Shown: positions 38,749-49,775 of the stretch, one piece after another
Position numbering within the stretch: the first letter of the stretch is position 1
Layout of the letters: the number at the start of each line of letters is the position of its first letter
NCBI RefSeq assembly: GCF_000015265.1
Contig: NC_008699.1
Span: forward strand, 3,100,001-3,164,000
Length of the DNA stretch: 64,000 bases
Source of the DNA: Nocardioides sp. JS614
Lineage (GTDB): Bacteria; Actinomycetota; Actinomycetes; Propionibacteriales; Nocardioidaceae
Direction: 5' to 3'
Notes under the pieces: model-generated
Seen by the model: the letters and a program-made list of their open reading frames with translations, nothing else
The model's database searches: none
Told to the model about the DNA's origin: nothing
Position numbers and translations under genes: made by a program

Positions 38749-39957
38749 TCAGCCGCCTCGGACGACGTCGAGGGACTCCCGGGCAATCTGCCACTCCTCG
38801 TTGGTCGGCACGACCAGCACGGCGACCTCGCTGTCCTCGGCCGACACCGTGAACGCGCCCGAGTGCCCGCCCCGGTTGGCCTCGGCGTCGATCCGGATGC
38901 CGAGCCGCTCCAGGCCGGCGAGCGCCTGGGCGCGCACGTCCGGCACGTGCTCCCCCACCCCGCCGGTGAACGCGATCGCGTCGACCCGGCCGAGCACGGC
39001 GTAGTACGCGCCGACGTACTTGCGCAGCCGGTAGCAGTAGACGTCCATGGCGAGCCGGGCGCGCGGCTCCCCCTCCTCGAGCAGCCGCCCCAGCTCGCGG
39101 AAGTCGCTGAAGCCGAGCAGGCCCTTGATGCCGGAGTTGCGGTTGAGCCGCTGGTCGATCTCCTCCAGCGACCAGCCGAGCTGCCGGTGCAGGTGGGCGT
39201 GCAGCGCCGGGTCGACGTCGCCGGAGCGGGTGCCCATCACCAGGCCCTCGAGCGGGGTGAGACCCATCGACGTGTCCACGGACCGGCCGCCCGCGACCGC
39301 TGTCGCCGAGGCGCCGTTGCCGAGGTGCAGGACGATCGTGTTCGTGTCCTCGACCGGGCGGCCGAGCAGCCGGGCGGTCTCGCCGGAGACGAACTTGTGC
39401 GAGGTGCCGTGGAAGCCGTAGCGGCGGATCCCGTGCTCCTCGCGCCACTCGTGCGGCACCGCGTAGGTGTAGGCCTGCTCGGGTAGCGTCTGGTGGAAGG
39501 CGGTGTCGAACACCGCGACGTGCGGGAGGGTGTCGAAGAGCCGGCGCGCCACCCCGAGCGCCTCCAGGTTGGCGGGGTTGTGCAGCGGCGCGAGCGGCAC
39601 CAGCTCGCGTACGGCGTCGACCAGCGCGTCGTCGACCAGCGCGGGCTCGGAGAACCGCTCACCGCCGTGCACCATCCGGTGGCCCACCGCGGTGATCGTC
39701 GCGTCCTCCAGCGACGGGCCGTGCGCGGCGAACGCGTCCAGCGCCGCCCGGAGCGCGGCCTCGTGGGAGGGCAGCGGCAGCTCACTGCGGTGCTTCACCC
39801 CGTCCGGGCCGGTGTGGCTGAGGCTGCCGCCGGCACCCGAGGAGTCCGCGATCCGCTCGGCCAGCCCGACGGCGTGGCTGGCACCGCTCTCGGCGTCGAT
39901 CAGGCTGTACTTCAGCGAGGACGAGCCGGCGTTGATGACCAGGACCAGCGCACTCAT
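38749..39957 (-). CDS. ackA: Acetate kinase
   Basis: 402 residues; converts acetyl phosphate and ADP to acetate and ATP. Signatures: LVINAGSSSLKYSLID at the start, FDTAFHQTLPEQAYTYAVP, RRYGFHGTSHKFV, HLGNGASATAVAGGRSVDTSMGLTPLEGLVMGTRSGDVDP, and FTGGVGEH near the end, all as in the ASKHA family. The ATG at 39957 overlaps the pta stop (ATGA), so the two enzymes of the acetate overflow path are translated together. Confidence 0.96.
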   Translation of the reverse strand: MSALVLVINAGSSSLKYSLIDAESGASHAVGLAERIADSSGAGGSLSHTGPDGVKHRSELPLPSHEAALRAALDAFAAHGPSLEDATITAVGHRMVHGGERFSEPALVDDALVDAVRELVPLAPLHNPANLEALGVARRLFDTLPHVAVFDTAFHQTLPEQAYTYAVPHEWREEHGIRRYGFHGTSHKFVSGETARLLGRPVEDTNTIVLHLGNGASATAVAGGRSVDTSMGLTPLEGLVMGTRSGDVDPALHAHLHRQLGWSLEEIDQRLNRNSGIKGLLGFSDFRELGRLLEEGEPRARLAMDVYCYRLRKYVGAYYAVLGRVDAIAFTGGVGEHVPDVRAQALAGLERLGIRIDAEANRGGHSGAFTVSAEDSEVAVLVVPTNEEWQIARESLDVVRGG

Positions 39958-42044
39958 CGGGCGACCTCGGCGAGCTGCTGGGCCTGGACAGCGGTGATCG
40001 CGACGGTGTTGACGATGTCGCGAACCGTCGCGCCGCGGGACAGGTCGTTGACCGGCTTGCGCAGCCCCTGCAGCACCGGGCCGATCGCGACCGCGCCGGC
40101 GGAGCGCTGCACCGCCTTGTAGGTGTTGTTGCCGGTGTTGAGGTCCGGGAAGATGAACACCGTCGCCTGGCCGGCAACCGGCGATCCCGGGAGCTTGGTC
40201 CGGGCGACCGCGGGGTCGATGGCCGCGTCGTACTGGATCGGCCCCTCGACCAGCAGCTCCGGGGCCCGGTCGCGGACCAGCGCCGTGGCCGCCGAGACCT
40301 TCTCGACGTCGCTGCCGGCTCCGGAGGACCCGGTCGCGTAGGACAGCATCGCGACCCGCGGCTCGACACCGAACGCCGCGGCGGTCTCGGCCGAGGAGAT
40401 CGCGATGTCGGCGAGCTGCTCCGCGGTCGGGTCCGGGTTGACCGCGCAGTCGCCGTACACGAGGACCTGGTTCTCCAGGCACATGAAGAACACCGACGAC
40501 ACGACCGACACCCCGGGCGCCGTGCGGACCACCTCGAGCGCCGGCCGGATCGTGTGGGCCGTCGTGTGGACGGCGCCGGAGACCATCCCGTCGGCGAGCC
40601 CGAGCTCGACCATCAGGGTGCCGAAGTAGGACTCGTCGAGCACCCGGACGAGCGCGTCGTCGCGGTCCACGCCGCGGTGCTTGCGCCGGTCGAAGTACTC
40701 CTCGGCGAACCGCTCAGCGAGCTCGGAGGACCGGGGGTCGAGCAGGGTGGCGGCCGAGACGTCGGCTCCGACCCGGGCGGCGTGCGCATTGATCCGGATC
40801 GGGTCGCCGAGCAGCGTCAGGTCGGCCACGCCGCGGCGCAGCAGCAGGTCGGCGGCGCGCAGGATCCGTTCCTCCTCGCCCTCCGGGAGCACGATCCGCA
40901 TCCGCCGGCTGGTCGCCGAGTCCAGGAGCTGGTGCTCGAACATCAGCGGGGTCACCGCGGTCGTCGGCGACACGTCGAGCCGGTCGAGCAGCGCGTCGCC
41001 CTCGACGTGCTGGGCGAACAGGGCCAGCGCCGCCGCGATCTTGCGGGGCGAGCTCACGGTCAGGCGGCCACGGACGCCGGTGAGCGCCGCCGAGGTCTCC
41101 TGGGTGGCCAGGTCGGTCGCGATGATCGGCAGCGTGGCGCCGATGCCCGCCAACAGGCGGGCGACCTGGGCGGGCAGCTCGATCCCGCCGTTGAGCACGA
41201 TGCCGGCGACCTGCGGGAAGTTCGACGACACGTGCGCCATCAAGACGCCCAGCACCACCTCGGGCCGGTCGCCCGCAGTCACGACGACGGCGCCGTCGAA
41301 GAGCCGGTCCAGCACGTTCGGCATCGTCATGCCAGCCACCAGGAGGCCGAGCACCTCGCGGTCGAGCAGGGCCGGGTCCCCGGAGACGACCGTCCCGTTG
41401 CAGGCGGGCATCAGGTCGGCGACCGAGGGGGCCGAGAGCAGCGGGTCGTAGGGGATCGCGTACGCCGGCACCTCGTCGCGGCCGAGGGCGGCGACGACCT
41501 CGGCGGGCTCGGGGTGGGTGACCCGGTTGGCGACCACCGCGAACAGTGCCGCGTGACTGGCCGAGATCGCGGTGCTGGCGATGTCGGCCAGCGTCACCAG
41601 CTCGGCGGGCGTCCGGTCCGCGCCGTTGAGGACGAGGAGGACCGGCGAGCTGAGGTTGGCAGCGATCCGCGCGTTGTAGGACAGCTCGGTGGGGGTGGCG
41701 ACGTCGGTGTAGTCCGAGCCGATCACCACCACGGCGTCGCACTGCTCCGCGACCCGGTGGTAGCGCTCGACGATCGTGTCCAGGGCGGCGACCGGGTCGG
41801 CGTGGACGTCGTCGTAGGTGACGCCGGTGCAGTCGTCGTAGCTGAGCGTGACCGCCTCGTGGGCGGTCAGCAGGTCCAGGACGTAGTCGCGCTCACCGCG
41901 CGCGGTGGCCTGGTCGTTGCGCACGATCGGGCGGAACACCCCGACCCGCTCGACCCTGCGGGAGAGCACGTCCAGGATCCCCAGCGCGACCGCTGACTTG
42001 CCGGTGTAGCCCTCGACGGACGCGACGTAGACGCTCGTGCACAC
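39954..42044 (-). CDS. pta: Phosphate acetyltransferase, long form
   Basis: 696 residues; converts acetyl-CoA and phosphate to acetyl phosphate. Residues about 1-210 form a BioD-like P-loop domain with YVASVEGYTGKSAVALGILD; about 220-350 is a DRTGG domain; about 370-696 is the catalytic PTA domain (RRMRIVLPEGEEERILRAADLL, SYATGSSGAGSDVEKV, PDLNTGNNTYKAVQRSAGAVAIGPVLQGL). The long form is common in enterics and actinobacteria. The start is a GTG at 42044. It is the first gene of the pta-ackA operon. Confidence 0.95.
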   Translation of the reverse strand: MCTSVYVASVEGYTGKSAVALGILDVLSRRVERVGVFRPIVRNDQATARGERDYVLDLLTAHEAVTLSYDDCTGVTYDDVHADPVAALDTIVERYHRVAEQCDAVVVIGSDYTDVATPTELSYNARIAANLSSPVLLVLNGADRTPAELVTLADIASTAISASHAALFAVVANRVTHPEPAEVVAALGRDEVPAYAIPYDPLLSAPSVADLMPACNGTVVSGDPALLDREVLGLLVAGMTMPNVLDRLFDGAVVVTAGDRPEVVLGVLMAHVSSNFPQVAGIVLNGGIELPAQVARLLAGIGATLPIIATDLATQETSAALTGVRGRLTVSSPRKIAAALALFAQHVEGDALLDRLDVSPTTAVTPLMFEHQLLDSATSRRMRIVLPEGEEERILRAADLLLRRGVADLTLLGDPIRINAHAARVGADVSAATLLDPRSSELAERFAEEYFDRRKHRGVDRDDALVRVLDESYFGTLMVELGLADGMVSGAVHTTAHTIRPALEVVRTAPGVSVVSSVFFMCLENQVLVYGDCAVNPDPTAEQLADIAISSAETAAAFGVEPRVAMLSYATGSSGAGSDVEKVSAATALVRDRAPELLVEGPIQYDAAIDPAVARTKLPGSPVAGQATVFIFPDLNTGNNTYKAVQRSAGAVAIGPVLQGLRKPVNDLSRGATVRDIVNTVAITAVQAQQLAEVAR

Positions 42045-42136
42045 GAGTCGACCCTATGTCCGACGGGGACCGTCCGCGGGGGCCGCCCGGGCCAGATCCC
42101 GGGACCAAGGTCCACTCCTCGACCGGGTCGCGACGC

Positions 42137-42508
42137 TCACACCGAGGCGCCGACGGCGTACCCGGCCGCCGCGGCCGCCAGCCCGGCCACCAGGCTCAGC
42201 GCGACGTTGAGCAGCGCGTACAGACGGGCACCGTCCTCGACCAGGCGGAAGGTCTCGTAGCCGAAGGTGCTGTACGTCGTCAGCGCCCCGCACAGGCCGG
42301 TGCCGAGGGCGAGGGTGACCGCGTCGGGGACGTCGCGGCCGGTCGAGAGCCCGACCAGCACCCCGAGGACCAGGGAGCCCACGACGTTGACGAGCATCGT
42401 GCCCCACGGCATCAGGCTGTCGTGGCGCGCCTGGACGGCCCGGTCGACCAGGTAGCGGCTCGGCGCGCCGACCGCGGCGCCGAGGCACACCCAGACGAAC
42501 CCGGTCAT
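42137..42508 (-). CDS. crcB: Fluoride channel subunit
   Basis: 123-residue Fluc/CrcB protein with four helices; exports fluoride as a dual-topology or paired dimer. Key parts: GAAVGAPSRYLVDR, GTMLVNVVGSLVLGVLVG (pore Asn), and GLCGALTTYSTFGYETFRL (Phe-box and central Na+ loop). The start overlaps the DUF190 stop by 4 bp. With the paralogue at 42888 it probably forms a heterodimer, as in many Gram-positive bacteria with two adjacent crcB genes. No fluoride riboswitch was seen upstream of the operon. Confidence 0.92.
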   Translation of the reverse strand: MTGFVWVCLGAAVGAPSRYLVDRAVQARHDSLMPWGTMLVNVVGSLVLGVLVGLSTGRDVPDAVTLALGTGLCGALTTYSTFGYETFRLVEDGARLYALLNVALSLVAGLAAAAAGYAVGASV

Positions 42509-42891
42509 CCCGATCCGCCGCGGTAGCGGTGCACGACGACCCTGACCTCGTCGAGGGTGACCAGGCCCTCGCCGACCACCTCGTCGACCTGCGGGAGGAA
42601 CGCCTCGATCCGATCGGCGCTGTCGATGACCACGACCGCCACCGGGAGGTCGTCGGACAGCGAGAGCAGCCGGCTGGTGTGCACCACGGGGCTGGAGGAC
42701 CCGAATCCCTCGATGCCGCGGAACACGCTGGCGCCGGCCAGCCCCGCTCGGTGGGCCCGGTGCACCAGCTCGGTGTAGAGCGGCTTGTGGTGCCAGGTGT
42801 CGGACTCGCCGACGTAGATGGTCAGCCGGGTCGCGGGGCCGTCGAGGTCCCCGCGGGCTCGCGGCTCCTCGGGGGCCAGGTCACTGGTCAT
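42505..42891 (-). CDS. DUF190 protein between two crcB genes
   Basis: 128 residues from the ATG at 42891, which overlaps the crcB paralogue stop. DUF190 has a PII-like ferredoxin fold: LTIYVGESDTWHHKPLYTELVHRAHRAGLAGASVFRGIEGFG, then VVHTSRLLSLSDDLPVAVVVIDSADRIEAFLP. DUF190 genes often sit with crcB. A PII-like role in sensing nucleotides or regulating the channel has been suggested but not settled. Both flanking overlaps of 4 bp imply fixed stoichiometry with the two channel subunits. Confidence 0.88.
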   Translation of the reverse strand: MTSDLAPEEPRARGDLDGPATRLTIYVGESDTWHHKPLYTELVHRAHRAGLAGASVFRGIEGFGSSSPVVHTSRLLSLSDDLPVAVVVIDSADRIEAFLPQVDEVVGEGLVTLDEVRVVVHRYRGGSG

Positions 42892-43400
42892 GGCTGTTGC
42901 TCTCCTCTCGTGGTGCGTTGTGCGCGCCGACGACGGCGCAGCCGGGTCGCCGACAGCACGCCCGCGCGGGCCGCCACGACGCCGACCAGCACGGCCACGA
43001 GCGCCACCAGCACGGTGCCCGCCCAGTAGCCGAGCGCGACCGCCGGACGGCCGGCGTCGAGGAGCGAGACGGTATCGACGGTGTACGTCGAGAACGTGGT
43101 GAACCCGCCCAGCACCCCGACCCCGGCGAACGGCCGCAGCAGCGGGTGCGCGCCCCCGACCTCGACGACGAACACCATCAGCACCCCGATCAGCAGGCAG
43201 CCCACGGCGTTGACCCCGAGCGTCGTCCAGGGCACCCCCGCCTCGGGGGTCGGCCACACCCGGGCCGCGGCGTACCGCGCGGAGGCGCCGAGCATCCCGC
43301 CCAGCGCGATCGCCGGGAGCACGAACCGGTGCCGGCTCCACTCGCGGTGCTGCCCGGGGGCGTGCAGGTCGACGTCCGGGTCGACCCACGGCACGGACAT
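42888..43400 (-). CDS. crcB: Fluoride channel subunit, long paralogue
   Basis: 170 residues, first gene of the crcB-DUF190-crcB operon. The Fluc core is at about 25-150: LPAIALGGMLGASARYAAARVW, WTTLGVNAVGCLLIGVLMV and GVLGGFTTFSTYTVDTVSLL. The core carries extra polar residues at both ends (MSVPWVDPDVDLHAPGQHREW and a basic RLRRRRRAQRTTRGEQQP tail). The basic tail should stay in the cytoplasm and may fix the orientation of this subunit relative to its partner. It starts 46 bp before the parE stop region. Confidence 0.9.
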   Translation of the reverse strand: MSVPWVDPDVDLHAPGQHREWSRHRFVLPAIALGGMLGASARYAAARVWPTPEAGVPWTTLGVNAVGCLLIGVLMVFVVEVGGAHPLLRPFAGVGVLGGFTTFSTYTVDTVSLLDAGRPAVALGYWAGTVLVALVAVLVGVVAARAGVLSATRLRRRRRAQRTTRGEQQP

Positions 43401-43446
43401 CGGGCCTCCTCCGGGACGCTGGTGCGAGGGCTGGTCGGGCGTGGGG

Positions 43447-45579
<2,133 letters not shown>

Positions 45580-45884
45580 CCGTGCGGGTGTCGTCCTCGA
45601 ATCTACCTGCGACACGCCGGTCGCCGGTGCAGGCTCGCCTGCGGAGGCCGTGGCTACGGTGGACAGGACTTCCCCGAGCACCACCAGCGCAACCGCGTCA
45701 CACCCAGCAGGGATCCTCGTTTTCCTCTTGAGGGCCGCAGATGTCTCCCAAGGCATGGAAATCGGCCGAAGAGGGAAGTGAGAACGTGATTGGATGAGGT
45801 GTCAGACACCACGAAGAGGCGGGAATCTTGGGGCTCGTCGCTACGTTGTGGCAGACACCGAGGCAGAAGAGAAATGAGGCCGAT
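45580..45884. promoter_or_regulatory. Divergent gap between parE and DUF7455 gene
   Basis: About 305 bp without a gene. It is less GC-rich than its surroundings, as promoter DNA often is. It contains a perfect dyad GGTGTCAGACACC (45798-45810, 6-bp arms around one base) and, about 40 bp on, the related GTGGCAGACACC (45848-45859). Either could be an operator for the DUF7455 gene. No clear -35/-10 pair could be fixed. Confidence 0.4.
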
Positions 45885-46118
45885 GTGACCACTGCAGTTG
45901 CCCCCAGCACCGCCGCGCTGAGCGCTGCGGACCGTTGCGACCGTTGCGGAGCCCAGGCCTACCTTCGCGTAGAGCTCCAGTCGGGTGGTGAGCTGCTCTT
46001 CTGCGCCCACCACGCCCGCGAGCACGGCGACAAGCTCAGGGAGATCGCCGCCAACGTCGTCGACGAGACCCACAAGCTCTCCGGCACCCCCGCCGTCGCC
46101 CCCGATGGGGAGCGCTGA
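45885..46118 (+). CDS. DUF7455 small zinc-ribbon-like protein
   Basis: 77 residues from a GTG at 45885 (TTAVAPSTAALSAADRCDRCGAQAYLRVEL). A CxxC pair (CDRC), a later Cys and two His in LFCAHHAREHGDKLREIA suggest one zinc-binding knuckle. The family is small, actinobacterial and often near sigA; its function is unknown. GAGG precedes the start at close spacing. A strong hairpin follows the stop. Confidence 0.8.
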   Translation: MTTAVAPSTAALSAADRCDRCGAQAYLRVELQSGGELLFCAHHAREHGDKLREIAANVVDETHKLSGTPAVAPDGER

Positions 46119-46150
46119 GGGCCGGCCCTGAGAGCCGCACCACAGTCAGC

Positions 46151-46186
46151 CACCGCGGCCCCGGACGAGAGTCCGGGGCCGTGGTG
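46151..46186 (+). terminator. Hairpin downstream of the DUF7455 gene
   Basis: A 16-bp stem (46151-46166 with 46171-46186, one G-T pair) closed by a GAGA tetraloop, 32 bp after the stop. There is no run of T after it (CGTCTGTG), so it is either a hairpin-only terminator, as is common in high-GC Actinobacteria, or an RNA-stabilising end. Confidence 0.6.
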
Positions 46187-46207
46187 CGTCTGTGACAGGG
46201 TTCACCC

Positions 46208-46684
46208 ATGAGCCCGACCGAGGTCCTCGTCGCCCTGGCGATCGCCGTCGGGCTCGTCGGGATCCTGGTCCCGGTGCTGCCCGGCTCGATCCTCGTGGTC
46301 GGCGCCGTCCTGGCCTGGGCCTGGGCGACCGGCGGAGCGACCGCGTGGGTGGTCTTCGCGGTGGCGACCACGCTGATCGCCGCCGGCACCGTGGTGAAGT
46401 ACCTCGTCCCGGGGCGGCGCCTCCAGGAGGCCGGGATCCCGGCCTCGACGCAGTGGGTCGGCGTCGGGCTCGGCGTGGTCGGCTTCTTCGTCGTCCCGGT
46501 GGTCGGCCTGGTCCTCGGGTTCGTGCTCGGGGTCTACCTCGCCGAGCTGCGCCGGGTGGGCTCCGCCCGGGCCTGGCCGTCCACGGTGCACTCGCTGCGC
46601 GCCGTGGGCCTGAGCATCGTGATCGAGCTGGGCGCAGCGCTCGCGGCGACGCTCGTGTGGGTCGCCGGGGTCGCGGCCACCTGA
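46208..46684 (+). CDS. DUF456 membrane protein
   Basis: 158 residues with about five helices and the DUF456 pattern: LAIAVGLVGILVPVLPGSILVVGAVLAWAW near the start, then KYLVPGRRLQEAGIP, and GFFVVPVVGLVLGFVLGVYLAELRR with the Gly-zipper-like segments of the family. Function unknown. The stop overlaps the next start (TGATG), so it is probably made with the EamA transporter that follows. Confidence 0.85.
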   Translation: MSPTEVLVALAIAVGLVGILVPVLPGSILVVGAVLAWAWATGGATAWVVFAVATTLIAAGTVVKYLVPGRRLQEAGIPASTQWVGVGLGVVGFFVVPVVGLVLGFVLGVYLAELRRVGSARAWPSTVHSLRAVGLSIVIELGAALAATLVWVAGVAAT

Positions 46685-47511
46685 TGCCGATCCTGCTCTC
46701 GCTGCTCGCGGCGGTCGCGTACGGCCTCAGCGACTTCAACGGCGGCATCTTCTCCCGGCGCGGCGGCGCGTGGGCGGTGTCGTTGACCGCCCAGGCCGGC
46801 GGCGGCGCGCTGGTGCTGCTGCTGAGCCTCGCCACCGGCGGCTCCCCGACCGGCACCGACTTCGCCTGGGGCGTCCTGGCCGGCCTCGGCAACGGCTTCG
46901 GTACGGCGTTCCTCTACCGGGGCCTGGCCGGCGGCCGGATGGGCGTGGTCGCGCCGGTCTCGGCGGTCGGCTCGGTCCTGGTCCCGGTCGTCGTGGGCGT
47001 CGTCACCGGCGAGCGGCCCGGGCAGCTGGTCTGGGTCGGGATCCTGATCGCCCTGCCGGCGATCTGGCTGGTCTCCCGCGAGCCCGCCGCGAACCCCTCG
47101 CCGGGCTCCGGGCTCACCGACGGGATCCTCGCCGGCCTCGGCTTCGGGCTGCTGTTCGCCGCCCTCGCGCAGATCCCGGAGGAGGCCGGCTTCCTCCCGC
47201 TGGCGCTCAACCAGGTCGTCGCCGGCGTCGCGATCGTCGCCGTGGCCATCGCGCTGCGCCGGGCCTGGGTCCCCCGCAACCGCTACGCGCTCGGCGGGCT
47301 GGTCAGCGGCGCGCTCGGCGCCCTGGCCACGCTGGCGTTCCTCGTCGCGACCCAGGGCGGCTACCTGACCGTGACCGCGGTGATCACCTCGCTCTACCCG
47401 GCCTGCACCGTGCTGCTCGCCGCGACCGTGCTCCGCGAGCGCGTGCACCGGCCCCAGGCGGTCGGCCTGGCGCTGTGCGCCTGCGCGGTCGCCCTGGTCG
47501 CGGCCGGCTGA
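46684..47511 (+). CDS. EamA/DMT-family transporter
   Basis: 275-residue protein with ten predicted helices in two EamA repeats. It starts MPILLSLLAAVAYGLSDFNGGIFSRRGG and has LYRGLAGGRMGVVAPVSAVGSVLVPVVVGVVTGERP in repeat one and the matching TVTAVITSLYPACTVLLAATVLRERVHRPQAVGLAL in repeat two. Substrate unknown. It differs clearly from the EamA protein at 1114, so they are not recent duplicates. Translationally coupled to DUF456. Confidence 0.85.
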   Translation: MPILLSLLAAVAYGLSDFNGGIFSRRGGAWAVSLTAQAGGGALVLLLSLATGGSPTGTDFAWGVLAGLGNGFGTAFLYRGLAGGRMGVVAPVSAVGSVLVPVVVGVVTGERPGQLVWVGILIALPAIWLVSREPAANPSPGSGLTDGILAGLGFGLLFAALAQIPEEAGFLPLALNQVVAGVAIVAVAIALRRAWVPRNRYALGGLVSGALGALATLAFLVATQGGYLTVTAVITSLYPACTVLLAATVLRERVHRPQAVGLALCACAVALVAAG

Positions 47512-47555
47512 TCCCGTGCCAGGGAGCCGGGCCGCGCCGCCGGTATGCTCCCCCC

Positions 47556-48275
47556 GTGGCCGGCCCCGAGATCTCCGTGGACGTGCTGCGCACCCAGCCG
47601 GACCAGCGGGCTCGGCTGAGCGTCGAGGCGAAGCGGGCGCTGCGCCAGCTCGCGCGATCGAGCGAGCGGTCCGGCGAGCTCTCGCCGCTGACGTACAACC
47701 TGACGATCAGCCACACCCACCGCTTCGTGTGGTTCCGGGTCGCCAAGGTCGCCACCCGCACCCTGGTCGGGTACTTCGACGAGAACGACGTCGTCCGCGA
47801 GGTCAGCCACGCGCTGTGGATGCGCTACCCGACCGCGCTGTTCGCCGACTACTTCCGGTTCGGCTTCGTCCGGCACCCGCTCCGGCGCTTCGTCTCGACC
47901 TGGCAGGACAAGGTCGTCAACGCGAACTACTTCGAGCTCGACGAGCCCACGCTCAGCCGGATGCGGTCGCGACCCGAGGAGTTCGCCGGCTGGGTCGCCG
48001 ACCTGGACCTCGACGACGCCAACCAGCACCTCGCCTTCCAGTCCCGCCTGGTCGACCTCACCCAGATCGACTTCCTCGGCCGGTTGGAGACCTTCGACGC
48101 GGACTTCGCGGCCGTCTGCGGGCAGCTCTCGCTCCCGGTCGTCCCGCCGCGGCCGCGCAACCGCACGGCGACGCCGCAGACCGCAGAGCTGCTGGCGTCG
48201 ACCGAGCTCCAGCGCGTGGTGGCCGACCTGTACCGGAAGGACTACCAGGTCTTCGGGTACGACGCAGCGCCCTGA
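47556..48275 (+). CDS. Sulfotransferase family protein
   Basis: 239 residues from the GTG at 47556, the only plausible start in frame before the conserved part. The PAPS 5'-loop region reads HTHRFVWFRVAKVATRTLVGYF, and the 3'-phosphate segment is RFGFVRHPLRRFVSTWQDKV, as in Golgi-type (Sulfotransfer_2) enzymes. NQHLAFQSRLVDLTQIDFLGRLETFDADF is also typical. The usual Lys-Thr-Gly-Gly loop is Lys-Val-Ala-Thr here, as in the carbohydrate branch. Acceptor unknown. It converges with sigA, 12 bp between the stops. Confidence 0.78.
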   Translation: MAGPEISVDVLRTQPDQRARLSVEAKRALRQLARSSERSGELSPLTYNLTISHTHRFVWFRVAKVATRTLVGYFDENDVVREVSHALWMRYPTALFADYFRFGFVRHPLRRFVSTWQDKVVNANYFELDEPTLSRMRSRPEEFAGWVADLDLDDANQHLAFQSRLVDLTQIDFLGRLETFDADFAAVCGQLSLPVVPPRPRNRTATPQTAELLASTELQRVVADLYRKDYQVFGYDAAP

Positions 48276-48287
48276 GCCGAGGCCGGA

Positions 48288-49775
48288 TCAGTCCAGGTAG
48301 TCGCGCAGCACCTGGGAGCGCGACGGGTGCCGCAGCTTGGACATGGTCTTCGACTCGATCTGGCGGATCCGCTCCCGGGTCACGCCGTACACCTTGCCGA
48401 TCTCGTCGAGGGTCTTCGGCTGGCCGTCGGTCAGGCCGAAGCGCATGCTGACCACGCCCGCCTCGCGCTCGGAGAGCGTGTCGAGGACGGCGTGCAGCTG
48501 CTCCTGGAGGAGCGTGAACGACACGGCGTCGGCCGGGACGATCGCCTCGGAGTCCTCGATCAGGTCGCCGAACTCGGAGTCACCGTCCTCGCCGAGGGGG
48601 GTGTGCAACGAGATCGGCTCGCGGCCGTACTTCTGGACCTCGATGACCTTCTCGGGGGTCATGTCGAGCTCCTTGGCCAGCTCCTCCGGAGTGGGCTCGC
48701 GGCCCAGGTCCTGGAGCATCTGGCGCTGCACGCGGGCCAGCTTGTTGATGACCTCGACCATGTGCACCGGGATCCGGATGGTGCGGGCCTGGTCGGCCAT
48801 CGCGCGGGTGATCGCCTGGCGGATCCACCACGTGGCGTAGGTCGAGAACTTGTAGCCCTTGGTGTAGTCGAACTTCTCGACCGCGCGGATCAGGCCGAGG
48901 TTGCCCTCCTGGATCAGGTCCAGGAACAGCATCCCGCGCCCCGTGTAGCGCTTCGCCAGGGAGACGACCAGCCGCAGGTTCGCCTCGAGCAGGTGGTTCT
49001 TCGCGCGCCGGCCGTCCTCGGCGATCCACTCCAGCTCCTCGGACACCTTCGCCGAGAGCTTGCCGCCCTTCCCGAGCTTCTCCTCGGAGAACAGGCCGGC
49101 CTCGATCCGCTTGGCGAGCTCGACCTCCATCTCGGCGTTGAGCAGGGGGACCTTGCCGATCTGCTTGAGGTAGTCCTTGACCGGGTCCGCGGTGGCGCCG
49201 GCCACCATGACCTGCTGCTCGGGCTCGTCGGTGTCGTCGGCCGCGGAGACGACGAACGACGCCTGCTTCTCGTCCTCGGCGATGCTCGGGTCGGCGGCCA
49301 CGTCCTTCTCGAACTGCTCGTCGGGCAGGTCGGGCAGCACCTTCTTGCCGTCCGGGCCGACCGTCACGGTCTGCTCGGCCGACTCGGTGCCGGCAGCACC
49401 CTCGGCGGCAGCCTTGCGGGGCGCAGCCTTCGCCGGCGCCGCCTTCTTCGCGGGAGCGGACTTCGCGGGGGCGGCCGCCGCCTTCGCCGGTGCCTTCTTG
49501 GCGGCCGCCGTCTTGGCGGTGGCGGTCTTGCGGGCCGAGGTGGCCGCGACAGCGCGGCTGGTCACGGGGATCTCGACCGCGATGCCCAGCGAGCTCAGGT
49601 GCCCGAGCAGCGCCTTGAGGTGGCGGGGCTCGACGGCCGCGTCCTCACTGGCCTGGCGCACCTCCTCCGGAGTGATGCTGCCGGTCGGCGTACCTCGCTC
49701 GATGAGGGCCTTGACGGCAGGGTGCGTGAGCACCTCGGCAGGAAGCATCTTGCGCGCGTTCGAGGACACGAACAC
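48288..49775 (-). CDS. sigA: Principal RNA polymerase sigma factor
   Basis: 495 residues. Region 1.2 starts DPVKDYLKQIGKVPLLNAEMEVELAKRIEAGLF; region 2 has RLVVSLAKRYTGRGMLFLDLIQEGNLGLIRAVEKFDYTKGYKFSTYATWWIRQAITRAMADQART; region 4 has LDEIGKVYGVTRERIRQIESKTMSKLRHPSRS and ends RDYLD. All are those of RpoD/HrdB-type vegetative sigma factors. The N-terminal about 160 residues hold a Lys/Ala/Pro-rich low-complexity stretch (AKTAAAKKAPAKAAAAPAK), a normal actinobacterial trait. Start at the ATG at 49775 (MFVSSNARKMLPAEVL). Confidence 0.96.
   Translation of the reverse strand: MFVSSNARKMLPAEVLTHPAVKALIERGTPTGSITPEEVRQASEDAAVEPRHLKALLGHLSSLGIAVEIPVTSRAVAATSARKTATAKTAAAKKAPAKAAAAPAKSAPAKKAAPAKAAPRKAAAEGAAGTESAEQTVTVGPDGKKVLPDLPDEQFEKDVAADPSIAEDEKQASFVVSAADDTDEPEQQVMVAGATADPVKDYLKQIGKVPLLNAEMEVELAKRIEAGLFSEEKLGKGGKLSAKVSEELEWIAEDGRRAKNHLLEANLRLVVSLAKRYTGRGMLFLDLIQEGNLGLIRAVEKFDYTKGYKFSTYATWWIRQAITRAMADQARTIRIPVHMVEVINKLARVQRQMLQDLGREPTPEELAKELDMTPEKVIEVQKYGREPISLHTPLGEDGDSEFGDLIEDSEAIVPADAVSFTLLQEQLHAVLDTLSEREAGVVSMRFGLTDGQPKTLDEIGKVYGVTRERIRQIESKTMSKLRHPSRSQVLRDYLD

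Noticed and set aside
43401..43446. Fluoride riboswitch expected before the crcB operon
   Set aside because: Only 46 bp separate the operon from the parE stop and no pseudoknot-like element was seen.
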